A stretch of 40,116 nucleotides of DNA from UMGS1387 sp045540015 (GTDB lineage: Bacteria > Bacillota > Clostridia > Oscillospirales > CAG-382): positions 1 through 40,116 of the forward strand of contig JAZQGP010000007.1 of NCBI GenBank assembly GCA_045540015.1. The letters run 5' to 3'. Within the stretch, counting starts at the first letter, position 1, and each line of letters opens with the position of its first letter. A program made the translations under genes and the position numbers. The notes below the pieces were generated by a model. The model saw only the letters and a list, made by a program, of their open reading frames with translations. It did not search any database and was not told the origin of the DNA. Shown one piece after another: positions 29,206-37,613 of the stretch.

Positions 29206-32200
29206 ATGAACAGTAGTTTTGGAAGTAAGAAAAACAGGAATAACCGCACGGTGTATGCGCTGTCGGCGATAACGGCGCTTGTGTGCTGTGCACTTTTATT
29301 GTTCGTGTTTTTTAAAATGGGGCAGAAAAACGCGGTAAAACCCGATGCCGAAGATACCTTTAATACACAAGAGGAAAACGTAACCGTATACACAGGCGAC
29401 GGCGAAAAAGAAATGCGTGGCGTGTGGATAGCCTCAACCATAAACATAAATTTCCCGTCAAAGCAAGGTCTTTCGCAAGAACAGCTTAAAGCAGAGCTTG
29501 ACGCAATCCTTGAAAATTCGCATAAAGCCGGAATGAACGCGGTGTTTTTCCAGGTAAGACCAACAGCAGATGCACTGTATAAATCCTCGGTTTTCCCGCA
29601 GTCAAAATACATAAGCGGAACTCAGACCGAATGGAACGAAAACTCCTTTGACTGTCTTGCATATTTGCTTGAGAGGGCAAAAGAGTATGATATAGACGTT
29701 CACGCATGGGTAAATCCGTTCCGCGTTACAATGTACGAAAGCGATGAAAACGAGCTATGCAGTACAAGTCCTGCGGTGCTTTATCCGGAATACGTTGTGA
29801 AATACGCTGACGGCAAGACCTATTTTGACCCCGGCATTCCCGAGGTAAGAGAGCTTGTTATAGAGGGAGTCCGTGAGCTTTGTGAGAATTACCCTGCGCT
29901 TTCGGGCATTCATTACGACGACTATTTCTATCCGTATCCTTCGGGTGATGCGGAGTTTGACGATGCCGATACATATGAAAAATACGGAAACGGCGCGGAT
30001 TTAGCAGACTTTCGCAGAAACAACATAAACACACTTGTTGAAGAAACCTATAATACCGTAAAAGAAATTAACCCCGATATGCTTTTCGGTGTTTCGGTGT
30101 TCGGCATATGGGCAAACGCAGACTCCGACACTCCTGTCAAGGGAAGCGACACTGTCGGACTTGAGGCGTACTCCTCTCTTTACTGTGATGCACTTGCCTG
30201 GGCAAAAGGCGGATATGTAGACTACTTAGCTCCGCAGAACTACTGGTCGTTTAACGCCCAAAGCGCGCCCTTTGACAATGTTGCACGCTGGTGGAACGCA
30301 AACCTTGACGGCACAGGCGTCAGTCTTTATATGGGACACGCTGTGTATAAGAGTGCGGACTACGATAAGGGCGAAATTGCAAGACAGGTTGATTTCTGCC
30401 GTTCGCTTATGTCGTATAAGGGAAGCATTTTCTACGGCTATGCGGATATCGTAAATAACACTAAGGGCGTCTTGGATGACCTTGTAAAGCTTTTCGAAAA
30501 TGATGTTTACTATCAAGAACCTGTGTCAACGGGAGAGGAAATAACCTTTAATTTCCCTCAGAACGGTTCTTCCTCGGACACTGAGAAAACCTATATTATA
30601 GGTGCATCCGACCCTGCCTTGCCTCTTACCTTTGAAGGCAATTCCGTTTCAAGAACAAAGAACGGATATTTCGGTACATATGTAACTCTTGAGAAAGGCG
30701 AAAACGAGCTTGTGTTCAGTCAGGCAGATAAGAAAAAAAGCCTGAATATCAATTTTAATACAACAAAGCTTTCGGGCAGTTCCTACAAAAAGCTCTCTTC
30801 CTTTGAAATAGGAGCGATAAGTCCGTCACAGCCGTTATGGATTCCCGTGGGCGACACAATAACGCTTTCCTGCGTTGCTCCCTCGGAAAGTATAGTAACA
30901 GCAACAATCGGCGGCATGACGGTAGTTCTTCAGCCGACAATAAATCCACCGTCAAACGGCGCGTACATGTATGAGTATTATACAGGTGAGGTCACGCCGT
31001 CGGATTTTGTCGGAAACGAGGACAAGGTTTCTCTCGGAACGCTTGTGTTCAAGGCTGAACGTGGAAATGAAACTGCCGAAAAAAAGGCGGGACTTGTAAG
31101 TCAGGTTAGTAAAAATATGTTTGCCTATGCCGAGATAAAGGACGATTATACCCACACAAAGGTTGCAACAGATTCTTCGTTCTATGACGATTTTCTGCCG
31201 TCCTCAAAGGGAATGCGCGATTATATTACAAAGCTGTCCGAGGGATACTATAAGCTTGCTTTTGGCGGATATGTGTCGCAGGAAGAAGTGAACGTAACCT
31301 ACGGCAGAACGCTTATGACAAATAAGCTTCTCACAACCGGAATGCAGGTGTATGCCGAAGATACCACAAATAATGACAACAACACAACCGACCTTCGCTT
31401 TGGTATTACCGAAAACATTCCAGTTGACGTTGATTTCAAGGACGGTTTTATGCGTATAATCATGTATAACACCGACCAGAGCATAATTCCTGCATTTGAA
31501 ACCGTGCCCAATCCGCTTGTTGCGTCTGTCAAAGGCGAAAAGGGAACAAGAGACGGAATGGTTATCTATAAGGTAAAACTAAAGGATGACAAGAATTTCT
31601 ACGGATTCAAGATTGTATATGAAAACGGAATGCTCATTGTAAAGCTCAACAATCCGCAAAAGTTGTATCCCGATGCAACAAAGCCGCTTTACGGAAAGAC
31701 AATTGTTGTTGATGCAGGCCACGGCGGAAACGATATCGGCGCACCCGGTCCCGGAAAATATCCCGAGGCAGTGCTTAACTTCAATATAGCTTCACGTCTT
31801 GCAATACTTCTTCGCGGGCTTGGAGCTGAAGTTATAGAATCGCGTGCTTCAGACATTACAGTATCGCTCTATGAACGAATGGATTTGCTGACGGCGGTTT
31901 GTCCCGACCTTGCAGTTTCCGTTCACCATAATTCCGTTGCCTCTGCGAGCAACGCACAAAAGGCAAGAGGCTTTCTCGGACTTTATTCCAACAACAGCGG
32001 AGTGCTTCTGACGGAAACTCTTTCAAGGGTTATCAGCACAAAGCTTAACCGCCTTGAACGCGACTACGCCTATCAGCAGCTTGCAGTTGCAAGAAATCAC
32101 ATGTTCCCGTCGACGCTTCTTGAAATGAGCTTTATCTCGAATGTCGAGGAATACCAGTGGACAATAACCGACGGAAACTACGACCGCTCCGCTCAGGCAA

Positions 32201-32256
32201 TAGTGGAAGGAATACTGGAATACTACAGAATTCAGGAGGCATATCTTGAATACTAA
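29206..32256 (+). CDS. Membrane-anchored GHL10 (DUF187) glycosidase fused to N-acetylmuramoyl-L-alanine amidase
   Basis: The 1016-residue protein has a short Lys/Arg-rich cytosolic start and one membrane helix (residues 17-37). Residues about 68-430 match the GHL10/DUF187 glycosidase-like TIM barrel: EMRGVWIAST, NAVFFQVRPTADALY, DVHAWVNPFRV, GIHYDDYFYPYP, PDMLFGVSVFGIW and DYLAPQNYW. Residues about 440-825 are beta-rich and unidentified. Residues 828-1016 are an Amidase_3 domain: VVDAGHGGND (H838), a Glu near 854, SVHHNS (H907) and LLEMSFISN (E973), the zinc and catalytic residues. The protein would cut both sugar and peptide linkages of peptidoglycan on the outer face of the membrane. GGAGGT lies 7 bases upstream. 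The endonuclease III gene overlaps its 3' end by 11 bases. Confidence 0.87.
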   Translation: MNSSFGSKKNRNNRTVYALSAITALVCCALLLFVFFKMGQKNAVKPDAEDTFNTQEENVTVYTGDGEKEMRGVWIASTININFPSKQGLSQEQLKAELDAILENSHKAGMNAVFFQVRPTADALYKSSVFPQSKYISGTQTEWNENSFDCLAYLLERAKEYDIDVHAWVNPFRVTMYESDENELCSTSPAVLYPEYVVKYADGKTYFDPGIPEVRELVIEGVRELCENYPALSGIHYDDYFYPYPSGDAEFDDADTYEKYGNGADLADFRRNNINTLVEETYNTVKEINPDMLFGVSVFGIWANADSDTPVKGSDTVGLEAYSSLYCDALAWAKGGYVDYLAPQNYWSFNAQSAPFDNVARWWNANLDGTGVSLYMGHAVYKSADYDKGEIARQVDFCRSLMSYKGSIFYGYADIVNNTKGVLDDLVKLFENDVYYQEPVSTGEEITFNFPQNGSSSDTEKTYIIGASDPALPLTFEGNSVSRTKNGYFGTYVTLEKGENELVFSQADKKKSLNINFNTTKLSGSSYKKLSSFEIGAISPSQPLWIPVGDTITLSCVAPSESIVTATIGGMTVVLQPTINPPSNGAYMYEYYTGEVTPSDFVGNEDKVSLGTLVFKAERGNETAEKKAGLVSQVSKNMFAYAEIKDDYTHTKVATDSSFYDDFLPSSKGMRDYITKLSEGYYKLAFGGYVSQEEVNVTYGRTLMTNKLLTTGMQVYAEDTTNNDNNTTDLRFGITENIPVDVDFKDGFMRIIMYNTDQSIIPAFETVPNPLVASVKGEKGTRDGMVIYKVKLKDDKNFYGFKIVYENGMLIVKLNNPQKLYPDATKPLYGKTIVVDAGHGGNDIGAPGPGKYPEAVLNFNIASRLAILLRGLGAEVIESRASDITVSLYERMDLLTAVCPDLAVSVHHNSVASASNAQKARGFLGLYSNNSGVLLTETLSRVISTKLNRLERDYAYQQLAVARNHMFPSTLLEMSFISNVEEYQWTITDGNYDRSAQAIVEGILEYYRIQEAYLEY

Positions 32257-32887
32257 AGCAAAAGTTAAAGGCATAATTGAAACACTCGAAGAAAAGTACC
32301 CCGATGCAAAATGCTCACTTGAATATGAAGGTGATGCGTGGAAACTGCTTGTTATGGCAAGGCTGTCGGCACAGTGCACCGATGCGAGAGTGAACATTGT
32401 GTCAAAGGATTTGTTCAAAAGGTTTCCCGATGTTTATTCTATGGCAGAGGGCGAGCTTTCGGATATTGAAAACCTTGTAAAGCCCTGCGGACTGTACAGA
32501 ACCAAGGCAAAGAGCATAAAAGAAATGAGCGAAAAGCTGATAACGGATTTTGACGGAGAAGTACCCGACACGTTTGACAAGCTTTTAAGTCTTCCGGGAG
32601 TCGGAAGCAAAATTGCAAATCTCATGCTTGGTGACGTTTTCGGGCAGAACGCGATTGTTGCGGATACGCACTGCATAAGAATTTCAAAGCGTCTCGGGCT
32701 TTCAGACGGCAAAAACCAGCACACGGTTGAAAAACAGCTTGACAAGGTTATCCCAAAGGACAAGCAGAGCAATTTCTGTCATAGACTTGTGCTGTTCGGA
32801 CGAGATGTTTGTACCGCACGAAGTCCTAAGTGCAATGAGTGCAAGCTTTTTGAAAAAGGACTTTGTAAGGGAGAGAGGAACAAATAA
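32246..32887 (+). CDS. nth: Endonuclease III (DNA glycosylase/AP lyase)
   Basis: The 213-residue protein has the helix-hairpin-helix LPGVGSKIANLML at residues 116-128 with catalytic Lys122, and VADTHC with catalytic Asp140. Four cysteines for a 4Fe-4S cluster lie at 189, 196, 199 and 207. Their spacing is C-x6-C-x2-C-x7-C, against C-x6-C-x2-C-x5-C in Escherichia coli Nth. The enzyme removes oxidised pyrimidines and nicks the abasic site in base-excision repair. The start is TTG at 32246, inside the end of the upstream gene. GGAGG about 9 bases upstream supports it, so translation is coupled. Two terminator-like hairpins follow the gene. Confidence 0.93.
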   Translation: MNTKAKVKGIIETLEEKYPDAKCSLEYEGDAWKLLVMARLSAQCTDARVNIVSKDLFKRFPDVYSMAEGELSDIENLVKPCGLYRTKAKSIKEMSEKLITDFDGEVPDTFDKLLSLPGVGSKIANLMLGDVFGQNAIVADTHCIRISKRLGLSDGKNQHTVEKQLDKVIPKDKQSNFCHRLVLFGRDVCTARSPKCNECKLFEKGLCKGERNK

Positions 32888-32893
32888 ACGAAA

Positions 32894-32966
32894 TGGGCTG
32901 TATCAAAATAAATTGAAACAGCCCAAACTTATGTAAGGAACGTCCCGTGCGGCGTTCCGTTTTTTT
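32894..32966 (+). terminator. Two consecutive terminator hairpins after nth
   Basis: TGGGCTGT/ACAGCCCA (32894-32901 with 32918-32925) is followed by GGAACG/CGTTCC (32937-32942 with 32953-32958) and GTTTTTTT. The second is the better terminator. Confidence 0.75.
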
Positions 32967-32993
32967 ATGCATTTTGAGAATTTTGATACAGCC
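32896..32993. repeat. 98-base segment bounded by 14-base perfect inverted repeats
   Basis: GGCTGTATCAAAAT (32896-32909) is repeated inverted as ATTTTGATACAGCC (32980-32993). It encloses both terminator hairpins between the convergent nth and PHP genes. It could be a MITE-like insertion or two facing terminators with the same stem. Confidence 0.55.
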
Positions 32994-33011
32994 TCTTACC
33001 TGTTCTATACC

Positions 33012-33818
33012 TTATATTTCATACGCCACGGGTTTTCTGTTCTTGTAATAATAGCCGTGAGTAAACCCAAGCTGTCTTAGCGTTTGCGCAGCCTTTTCAA
33101 AGCCGTTTGAAGCGTTCTGCGGCGCGTGTGCATCAGAGCCGAGCGTTATAAGAAACCCGCCCATGTTCTTATATTTTTCAATTATCCACTCTTCAGGCAT
33201 GAAGCTGTCAAAGGTCGTTCCTATTCCCGACGTGTTGATTTCCAGTGCAATACCCTTATCAATTATAGTTTTAAGAATTTTTGTTATCTTATCTTCAAAT
33301 ACATGTATATCAAGGTTTCTGCCATATTTTCCGTTTATGTATCTTAAAACATAGGTAAGATGTGCAAGTATATCGCACGGTACTTTCTCCGCAGTTTCAA
33401 GAACATTATCGAAATACTGCGACACAAATACAAAAAGCTCTACTTCGGAAAGAACCGAGAAATTCATTCTCGAACATGATTTATAAGCTTCTTCGCATCT
33501 TACTGCGTGAACCGAGCCAATCACAACATCATATTCATGTTTTTTTGCAAGCTCTTCGACAACAGAAAGATTCTTTATCCCCTCACCTATTTCAAGTCCG
33601 CTGAAAATCTCAATCCTGCCTTCATACTTTTCCGAAGCTTTGCATATCGAATTATAAGCTTCATCAATATTCATTTTATCAATGCCGCCGCAGTGGTCGG
33701 TAACGGCAAATCCGAGAGCGCCTTTTGCAAGCTGTGCCTCTGCCATTTTCTCAATAGGACAAGTACTGTCATGAGAATAAAGCGAATGTGTATGCATATC
33801 GTAAAAACGCTGTGACAT
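33012..33818 (-). CDS. HisK-like PHP-domain histidinol-phosphatase family protein
   Basis: The 268-residue protein is a single PHP domain of the HisK/HisJ histidinol-phosphatase branch. DMHTHSLYSHDS at residues 7-18 gives H9 and H11, VTDHCGG near 39-45 gives D41 and H42, GLEIGEG near 70-76 a metal Glu, IGSVHAV near 100-106, ILAHLTY near 152-158, and LGSDAHAP near 230-237 the last metal ligands. Histidinol-phosphatases of this type dephosphorylate histidinol phosphate in histidine synthesis. No other his gene is nearby, and PHP proteins are diverse, so the substrate is uncertain. It differs clearly from the two PHP proteins at 3606-5649. AGGAG lies 7 bases before the ATG and a TTGACA-N17-TAAAAT promoter is upstream. 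Confidence 0.82.
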   Translation of the reverse strand: MSQRFYDMHTHSLYSHDSTCPIEKMAEAQLAKGALGFAVTDHCGGIDKMNIDEAYNSICKASEKYEGRIEIFSGLEIGEGIKNLSVVEELAKKHEYDVVIGSVHAVRCEEAYKSCSRMNFSVLSEVELFVFVSQYFDNVLETAEKVPCDILAHLTYVLRYINGKYGRNLDIHVFEDKITKILKTIIDKGIALEINTSGIGTTFDSFMPEEWIIEKYKNMGGFLITLGSDAHAPQNASNGFEKAAQTLRQLGFTHGYYYKNRKPVAYEI

Positions 33819-33848
33819 TGTTTCTCTCCTTATTCCAATATCACAAGA

Positions 33849-33877
33849 ATTTTAACACTCACATGGAAAAATGTCAA
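33849..33877 (-). promoter_or_regulatory. Promoter of the HisK-like PHP gene
   Basis: On the minus strand TTGACA (33877-33872), a 17-base spacer and TAAAAT (33854-33849). It ends about 30 bases before the ATG. Confidence 0.75.
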
Positions 33878-33989
33878 CAAAAACAAGAAAAAAAGCTCAT
33901 TCTTTTCTTTAAATAAATCGGTTTGCGTATAAAATCGGAAAAACACGCAAAAAATAACTGCGAACATAGCAAAAGAAAGGATGACTAAA

Positions 33990-35333
33990 ATGAAGCTTTC
34001 AAAAAAAGCAATATGCGCTCTAATTGCGCTCACGATTTCTGCATTCACCGTATATGCTCAGTTTTCTACCGTTTTTTCACCTACGCTCGACATCATTGAG
34101 CAGCGAGTTACACTTCAGAAATGCGGTGTGAAAAACAGAAGCGTCACATTCAGCGAAAAAGATTTTGACAAAAGTCTTTACTCGGAAGTGGAGTATGTGA
34201 CAATCAATTCGCTTCCCGATTCAGACGACGGAACCTTATATCTTCGCGGCATACGTGTTCTTGAAAATCAGACAGTTTCCAGAAGCGAGCTTGACGAGCT
34301 TTATTTCGAGCCTGCTGCCGAAAAGCAAGGCAGTGCCACATTCGGCTTTTCCGATGCACTGAGCGAATCCGTTTCTGCGGTTTGTCAGATAAACATTTTA
34401 GAGGACGAAAACTGTGCGCCGCAGACAAGTGAGCAAACTATACAGACTCAGGAAAACATCTCTGCGTTCAAATTCCTTCATGCATCAGACCCCGAAAACG
34501 ACAGAATGAATTTCGAGGTTGTAAAATACCCGTCAAAAGGGGCTCTGCATTTTACAAGCACAGCTCTCGGCTCTGTAGAATACATCCCAAAGAGCGGTTT
34601 TGTCGGCAAGGACAGCTTTATATACAGAGTTACCGACGAATACGGAAACGTTTCGGGTGAGCAAAAAGTAACTATAAACGTTTCAAAGCCTGCTTCCAAC
34701 AAGTATTTTGACGACATGAAGCGCCACTGGGGACACAACAGCGCCCTTAAAATGGCATCGACAGGACTTATGACGGGAAGAGAAATTGACGGTCTTTTCT
34801 GCTTTGAGCCCGAGAGCAACATGACAAGAGGTGATTTCCTTGCGGTGTGTCTTATCATGGCAGGGCTTGAAGAAAATATTCCGTACACTGAAACCACAGG
34901 CTTTTCCGACGACGACAGTATTCCCTCCAATATCAGAAGCTATGCTCAGTATGCGCTTGAAAACGGAATTATTAACGGTTATGGAATTGAAGGCTCACGC
35001 GAGTTCAGAAGCACCGACAGCATTACACGCGCAGAAGCCGCGGTGATAGTTGACAGAATTCTTTCGCTTCCTGAAAGTAATACGTCTCCTGTATTCAAGG
35101 ACTTCGACCCCATTCCCGTATGGGCAGCAGACTCTGCCGCGTCTCTGTATGAAAACGGAATTTTAAGCGGAAACGGAAACAGCCAACTCAACCTCACAGG
35201 ACTTCTCACAAAAGCTCAGGGCGCAGAAATTGTATGCAACGTAGCACAGTATCTTGAGGACAAGGAGGCAGAAGAGCAAAAAGAGCAGAAAAAAGAGAGA
35301 AATCTGTTCAATTTGTTTGGACTTATAAAGTGA
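33990..35333 (+). CDS. Secreted SLH-domain surface protein with a cadherin-like module
   Basis: The protein (447 residues from the chosen start) has a signal peptide (1-24, ending FTVYAQ). Residues about 25-140 are unassigned. Residues about 150-230 form a cadherin-like Ig domain (PENDRMNFEVVKYPSKGAL, YIPKSGFVGKDSFIYRVTD, GEQKVTINV). Three S-layer homology repeats follow: DDMKRHWGHNSALKMASTGL near 240, GFSDDDSIPSNIRSYAQYAL near 305, and FKDFDPIPVWAADSAASLY near 372, each with a following TR.(D/E) or AKAQ-type block. SLH domains bind wall polysaccharide. The tail is Glu/Lys-rich. AAAGGA lies 8 bases before ATG 33990; the ATG at 33981 sits too close to it. Ligand or enzyme role is not evident. 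Confidence 0.83.
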   Translation: MKLSKKAICALIALTISAFTVYAQFSTVFSPTLDIIEQRVTLQKCGVKNRSVTFSEKDFDKSLYSEVEYVTINSLPDSDDGTLYLRGIRVLENQTVSRSELDELYFEPAAEKQGSATFGFSDALSESVSAVCQINILEDENCAPQTSEQTIQTQENISAFKFLHASDPENDRMNFEVVKYPSKGALHFTSTALGSVEYIPKSGFVGKDSFIYRVTDEYGNVSGEQKVTINVSKPASNKYFDDMKRHWGHNSALKMASTGLMTGREIDGLFCFEPESNMTRGDFLAVCLIMAGLEENIPYTETTGFSDDDSIPSNIRSYAQYALENGIINGYGIEGSREFRSTDSITRAEAAVIVDRILSLPESNTSPVFKDFDPIPVWAADSAASLYENGILSGNGNSQLNLTGLLTKAQGAEIVCNVAQYLEDKEAEEQKEQKKERNLFNLFGLIK

Positions 35334-35345
35334 AAAACTGAAACT

Positions 35346-35419
35346 AAAAGTAAGGGCATATGTAAAAGCAAAATCACTGCAACACAAAAGGGTGGCCACA
35401 AAAGGTCGCCCTTACTTTT
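35346..35419. repeat. 74-base inverted-repeat element with inner hairpin
   Basis: AAAAGTAAGGGC (35346-35357) is repeated inverted at 35408-35419. An inner hairpin, AAGGGTGGCC/GGTCGCCCTT (35388-35413), competes with the outer pairing. The inner stem resembles the palindrome at 24301-24322. It can also terminate transcription of the SLH gene. Confidence 0.6.
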
Positions 35420-35433
35420 CTGCACAAACGCAC

Positions 35434-35462
35434 TTGACATCCGCACATTTGCAATGTAAAAT
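35434..35462 (+). promoter_or_regulatory. Promoter of the patatin-like gene
   Basis: TTGACA at 35434-35439, a 17-base spacer and TAAAAT at 35457-35462. Confidence 0.7.
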
Positions 35463-35494
35463 ATATAGAAAATACTCCTATGGAGGTAAAAACA

Positions 35495-36352
35495 GTGAAA
35501 ACAGCACTTATTCTTGAAGGCGGAGCAATGAGAGGAATGTTCACGGCAGGCGTAACAGACGTGTTTCTTGACAAAAACATAAGCTTTGACGCAATCTTCG
35601 GCGTATCTGCAGGTGCGTGCTTTGGAACCGGCTTCAAATCAAAGCAGAAAGGCAGGGCTCTTCGCTACAATCTCAAATACTGCCGCGACAAGCGATACTG
35701 CAGTTTTCACTCGCTCATAACCACAGGCGATCTTTACGGAGCACAGTTCTGCTACTACGACCTTCCGAGAAAGCTGGATTTATTTGATGATGCGGCATTT
35801 GACGAAAACCCATGTGAATTTTATGCCGTATGCACAGATGTTGAAACAGGAAAAGCCGTATACAAAAAGTGTGAAAAATCCGACGACAGGATGCTTGAAA
35901 TAATTCGTGCTTCTGCCTCAATGCCGCTTGTTTCGAGGATAGTTGAGGTTGACGGGCAAAAGCTGCTTGACGGCGGTGTTGCAGACTCGGTACCGATAAA
36001 GAAAGCTCAGGAAATGGGCTTTGAAAAATGCGTTGTGGTGCTTACACAGCCAAAAGGATATATAAAAAAGAAAAATCCCTTGATGGGACTTTCGCGTCTT
36101 TTACTCGGAAAATACCCGAATCTCATAAAAGCCATGCAAATCCGGCACGAGGTTTACAACAAGACGACTGCATACATTGAAAGCGAGGAACAAAAAGGCA
36201 ACATCTTTGTTCTTCGTCCGCCGCAGGCTCTTGACATAAGCAGAACCGAGCATAATCCGAAAAAGCTGAAGAATGCGTACGATATTGGCGAGAAAACCGC
36301 AAAAGAACGGCTTGCCGCTTTGAAAAGCTTTCTGTCGGACAACGAGAGCTGA
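35495..36352 (+). CDS. Patatin-like phospholipase family protein
   Basis: The protein (285 residues) has the patatin catalytic dyad. LILEGGAMRGMFTAGV near residues 4-19 forms the oxyanion loop (G-G-x-x-R/K-G), FGVSAGACFG near 35-44 carries the nucleophile Ser (GxSxG), and LLDGGVADSVP near 157-167 carries the Asp (DGG). Bacterial patatins hydrolyse acyl esters of phospholipids or other lipids. There is no signal peptide or membrane helix, so it acts in the cytosol or at the inner face of the membrane. GGAGG at 35482-35486 lies 8 bases before GTG 35495, which is chosen over the ATG at 35480 that overlaps the ribosome site. The gene has its own promoter. Confidence 0.88.
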   Translation: MKTALILEGGAMRGMFTAGVTDVFLDKNISFDAIFGVSAGACFGTGFKSKQKGRALRYNLKYCRDKRYCSFHSLITTGDLYGAQFCYYDLPRKLDLFDDAAFDENPCEFYAVCTDVETGKAVYKKCEKSDDRMLEIIRASASMPLVSRIVEVDGQKLLDGGVADSVPIKKAQEMGFEKCVVVLTQPKGYIKKKNPLMGLSRLLLGKYPNLIKAMQIRHEVYNKTTAYIESEEQKGNIFVLRPPQALDISRTEHNPKKLKNAYDIGEKTAKERLAALKSFLSDNES

Positions 36353-36380
36353 GCTTTTAATGCAGTATTGTAAAACTTTC

Positions 36381-36410
36381 TTGACACGGTTATGGAGTAT
36401 GGTATATAAT
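36381..36410 (+). promoter_or_regulatory. Promoter of the sugar isomerase-like gene
   Basis: TTGACA at 36381-36386, 18 bases and TATAAT at 36405-36410, followed by GGAGG shortly before ATG 36456. Confidence 0.75.
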
Positions 36411-36455
36411 ACACCTGTCAGAAACCGACAAATTTAATTACGGAGGAACAACACT

Positions 36456-37202
36456 ATGAAAGATATATCTATACAGCTTTGGTCTGTAAGAAACGCAACC
36501 GACAAAGACGGATTTGAAAAAACATTTCACGAGCTTTCAAAAATGGGATATACGGGAGTTGAATTTGCAGGCTGCAAGGACGTAAAAGCGCAAGATATGA
36601 AAAAGTATCTTTCCGACTCAGGTCTTCGTGCTGTAGGCTCACACACAGGCTACGGCATACTTGTAAACCGCGACAGTCTTGAAAAAGAAATGGAATACAT
36701 GGACAAAATAGGTGCAAAGTACATAAGCTGTCCGCATATGACGGTTGAAAGCATGGACGTACTAAAGCAGCACATTGAGGAGCTTTCACAGGCTGCACAA
36801 ACACTTACCCAAAACGGCTTCGTCTTCAGTTACCACAATCACGCCTTTGAGCTGACAACCAAATACGGCGAAAAGACCGCGCTTGACCTCTTCTACGAAA
36901 GTACAAACCCAAATGAAGTTTTCGCGGAGCACGACGTATACTGGTTGCTTCACGCAGGCGTAGATCCCTACGAATACCTCAAACAGTTCGACGGCAGAAT
37001 AAAAATACTCCACTTAAAGCAAATGCTTGATGCAGAAACAAAGGCTGCAAGCACGGCTGACAAGGGAATTATTGATTTCAAAAGAATTATCGACATTGCA
37101 AAAGGTCTCGGATGTCTTGAGTTTGTATACGAGGACGAAACCGAACACGGCGACCAAATGGAAAATGCAAGGGTTTCGGCTCAGCATTTGTTGGAAATTT
37201 AA
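36456..37202 (+). CDS. Sugar phosphate isomerase/epimerase family TIM-barrel protein
   Basis: The 248-residue protein is a xylose-isomerase-like AP-endonuclease-2 barrel. It starts ISIQLWSVRNATDKDGFEKT and continues with GYTGVEFAG near residues 31-39. The metal residues of the family are visible: a Glu in VEFAG, FSYHNHAFEL near 125-134 (His pair), FAEHDVYWLLHAG near 151-163 (Asp and His), ILHLKQM near 187 and FVYEDET near 226. These enzymes interconvert or epimerise sugars and cyclitols with a divalent metal. The size and the QLWSVR start fit the Firmicutes group annotated as sugar phosphate isomerase/epimerase; the true substrate is unknown. A terminator follows at 37213. The gene is monocistronic. 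Confidence 0.87.
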   Translation: MKDISIQLWSVRNATDKDGFEKTFHELSKMGYTGVEFAGCKDVKAQDMKKYLSDSGLRAVGSHTGYGILVNRDSLEKEMEYMDKIGAKYISCPHMTVESMDVLKQHIEELSQAAQTLTQNGFVFSYHNHAFELTTKYGEKTALDLFYESTNPNEVFAEHDVYWLLHAGVDPYEYLKQFDGRIKILHLKQMLDAETKAASTADKGIIDFKRIIDIAKGLGCLEFVYEDETEHGDQMENARVSAQHLLEI

Positions 37203-37212
37203 TAAAAATACA

Positions 37213-37245
37213 ACAGGTCAGGCTTTGATGCCCGGCCTGTTTTTT
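37213..37245 (+). terminator. Intrinsic terminator
   Basis: An 11-base-pair stem (37213-37223 with 37230-37240, one mismatch and one G-U) is followed by a T-run. Confidence 0.8.
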
Positions 37246-37309
37246 GTCAGCGCAAAACAACCGAAACAGCACACGGGCAGTTTTTTTCGCCCTCGTAATT
37301 ACAGTACAT

Positions 37310-37585
37310 TTATTCTTCTGTTTTCAACTTTCTACTTTTTAATACCGAATACTTCTCTCTGGTTGCAAGACCTCCGCGGATATGGCGCTGTGCCTTGTTT
37401 GTGTCAAGAACACGCCTAACCTTTTCGTAAAGTATCTTGTCCATACGGCAGAGCTTTACAGTAATGTCCTTGTGGACCGTAGATTTTGAAACGCCGAAAT
37501 GTGCCGCCGTGTTTCTTACCGTCTCACTGTTTTCAGTTATGTACCTTGCAACCTCAATTACCCTCTCGTCTATGTAATCTCTCAC
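37310..37585 (-). CDS. spoIIID: Sporulation transcription factor SpoIIID
   Basis: The 91-residue protein matches SpoIIID over its length: DYIDERVIEVARYI at residues 3-16, TVRNTAAHFGVSKSTVHKDI near 22-41 (the helix-turn-helix), then the DTNKAQRHIRGGLATREKY block near 61-79, where the basic C-terminal helix contacts DNA. SpoIIID is a mother-cell regulator that acts after sigma-E and tunes many sigma-E genes and sigK. The start is GTG, with GAGGTG 5-6 bases upstream. A good sigma-E-like promoter lies at 37614-37643, in line with sigma-E control of spoIIID in Bacillus. It stands alone between the isomerase-like gene and pckG. Its presence shows that the organism has the sporulation programme. Confidence 0.95.
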   Translation of the reverse strand: MRDYIDERVIEVARYITENSETVRNTAAHFGVSKSTVHKDITVKLCRMDKILYEKVRRVLDTNKAQRHIRGGLATREKYSVLKSRKLKTEE

Positions 37586-37613
37586 GCTATCACCTCAAAA
37601 CCGGTTTTATTAA

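Noticed and set aside
33905..33933. Promoter TTCTTT-N17-TATAAA before the SLH protein gene
   Set aside because: The -35 box is too weak to claim, although the position would be right.
37260..37309. Terminator after spoIIID
   Set aside because: Only a 4-base GGGC/GCCC core with mismatches could be found, too weak to report.
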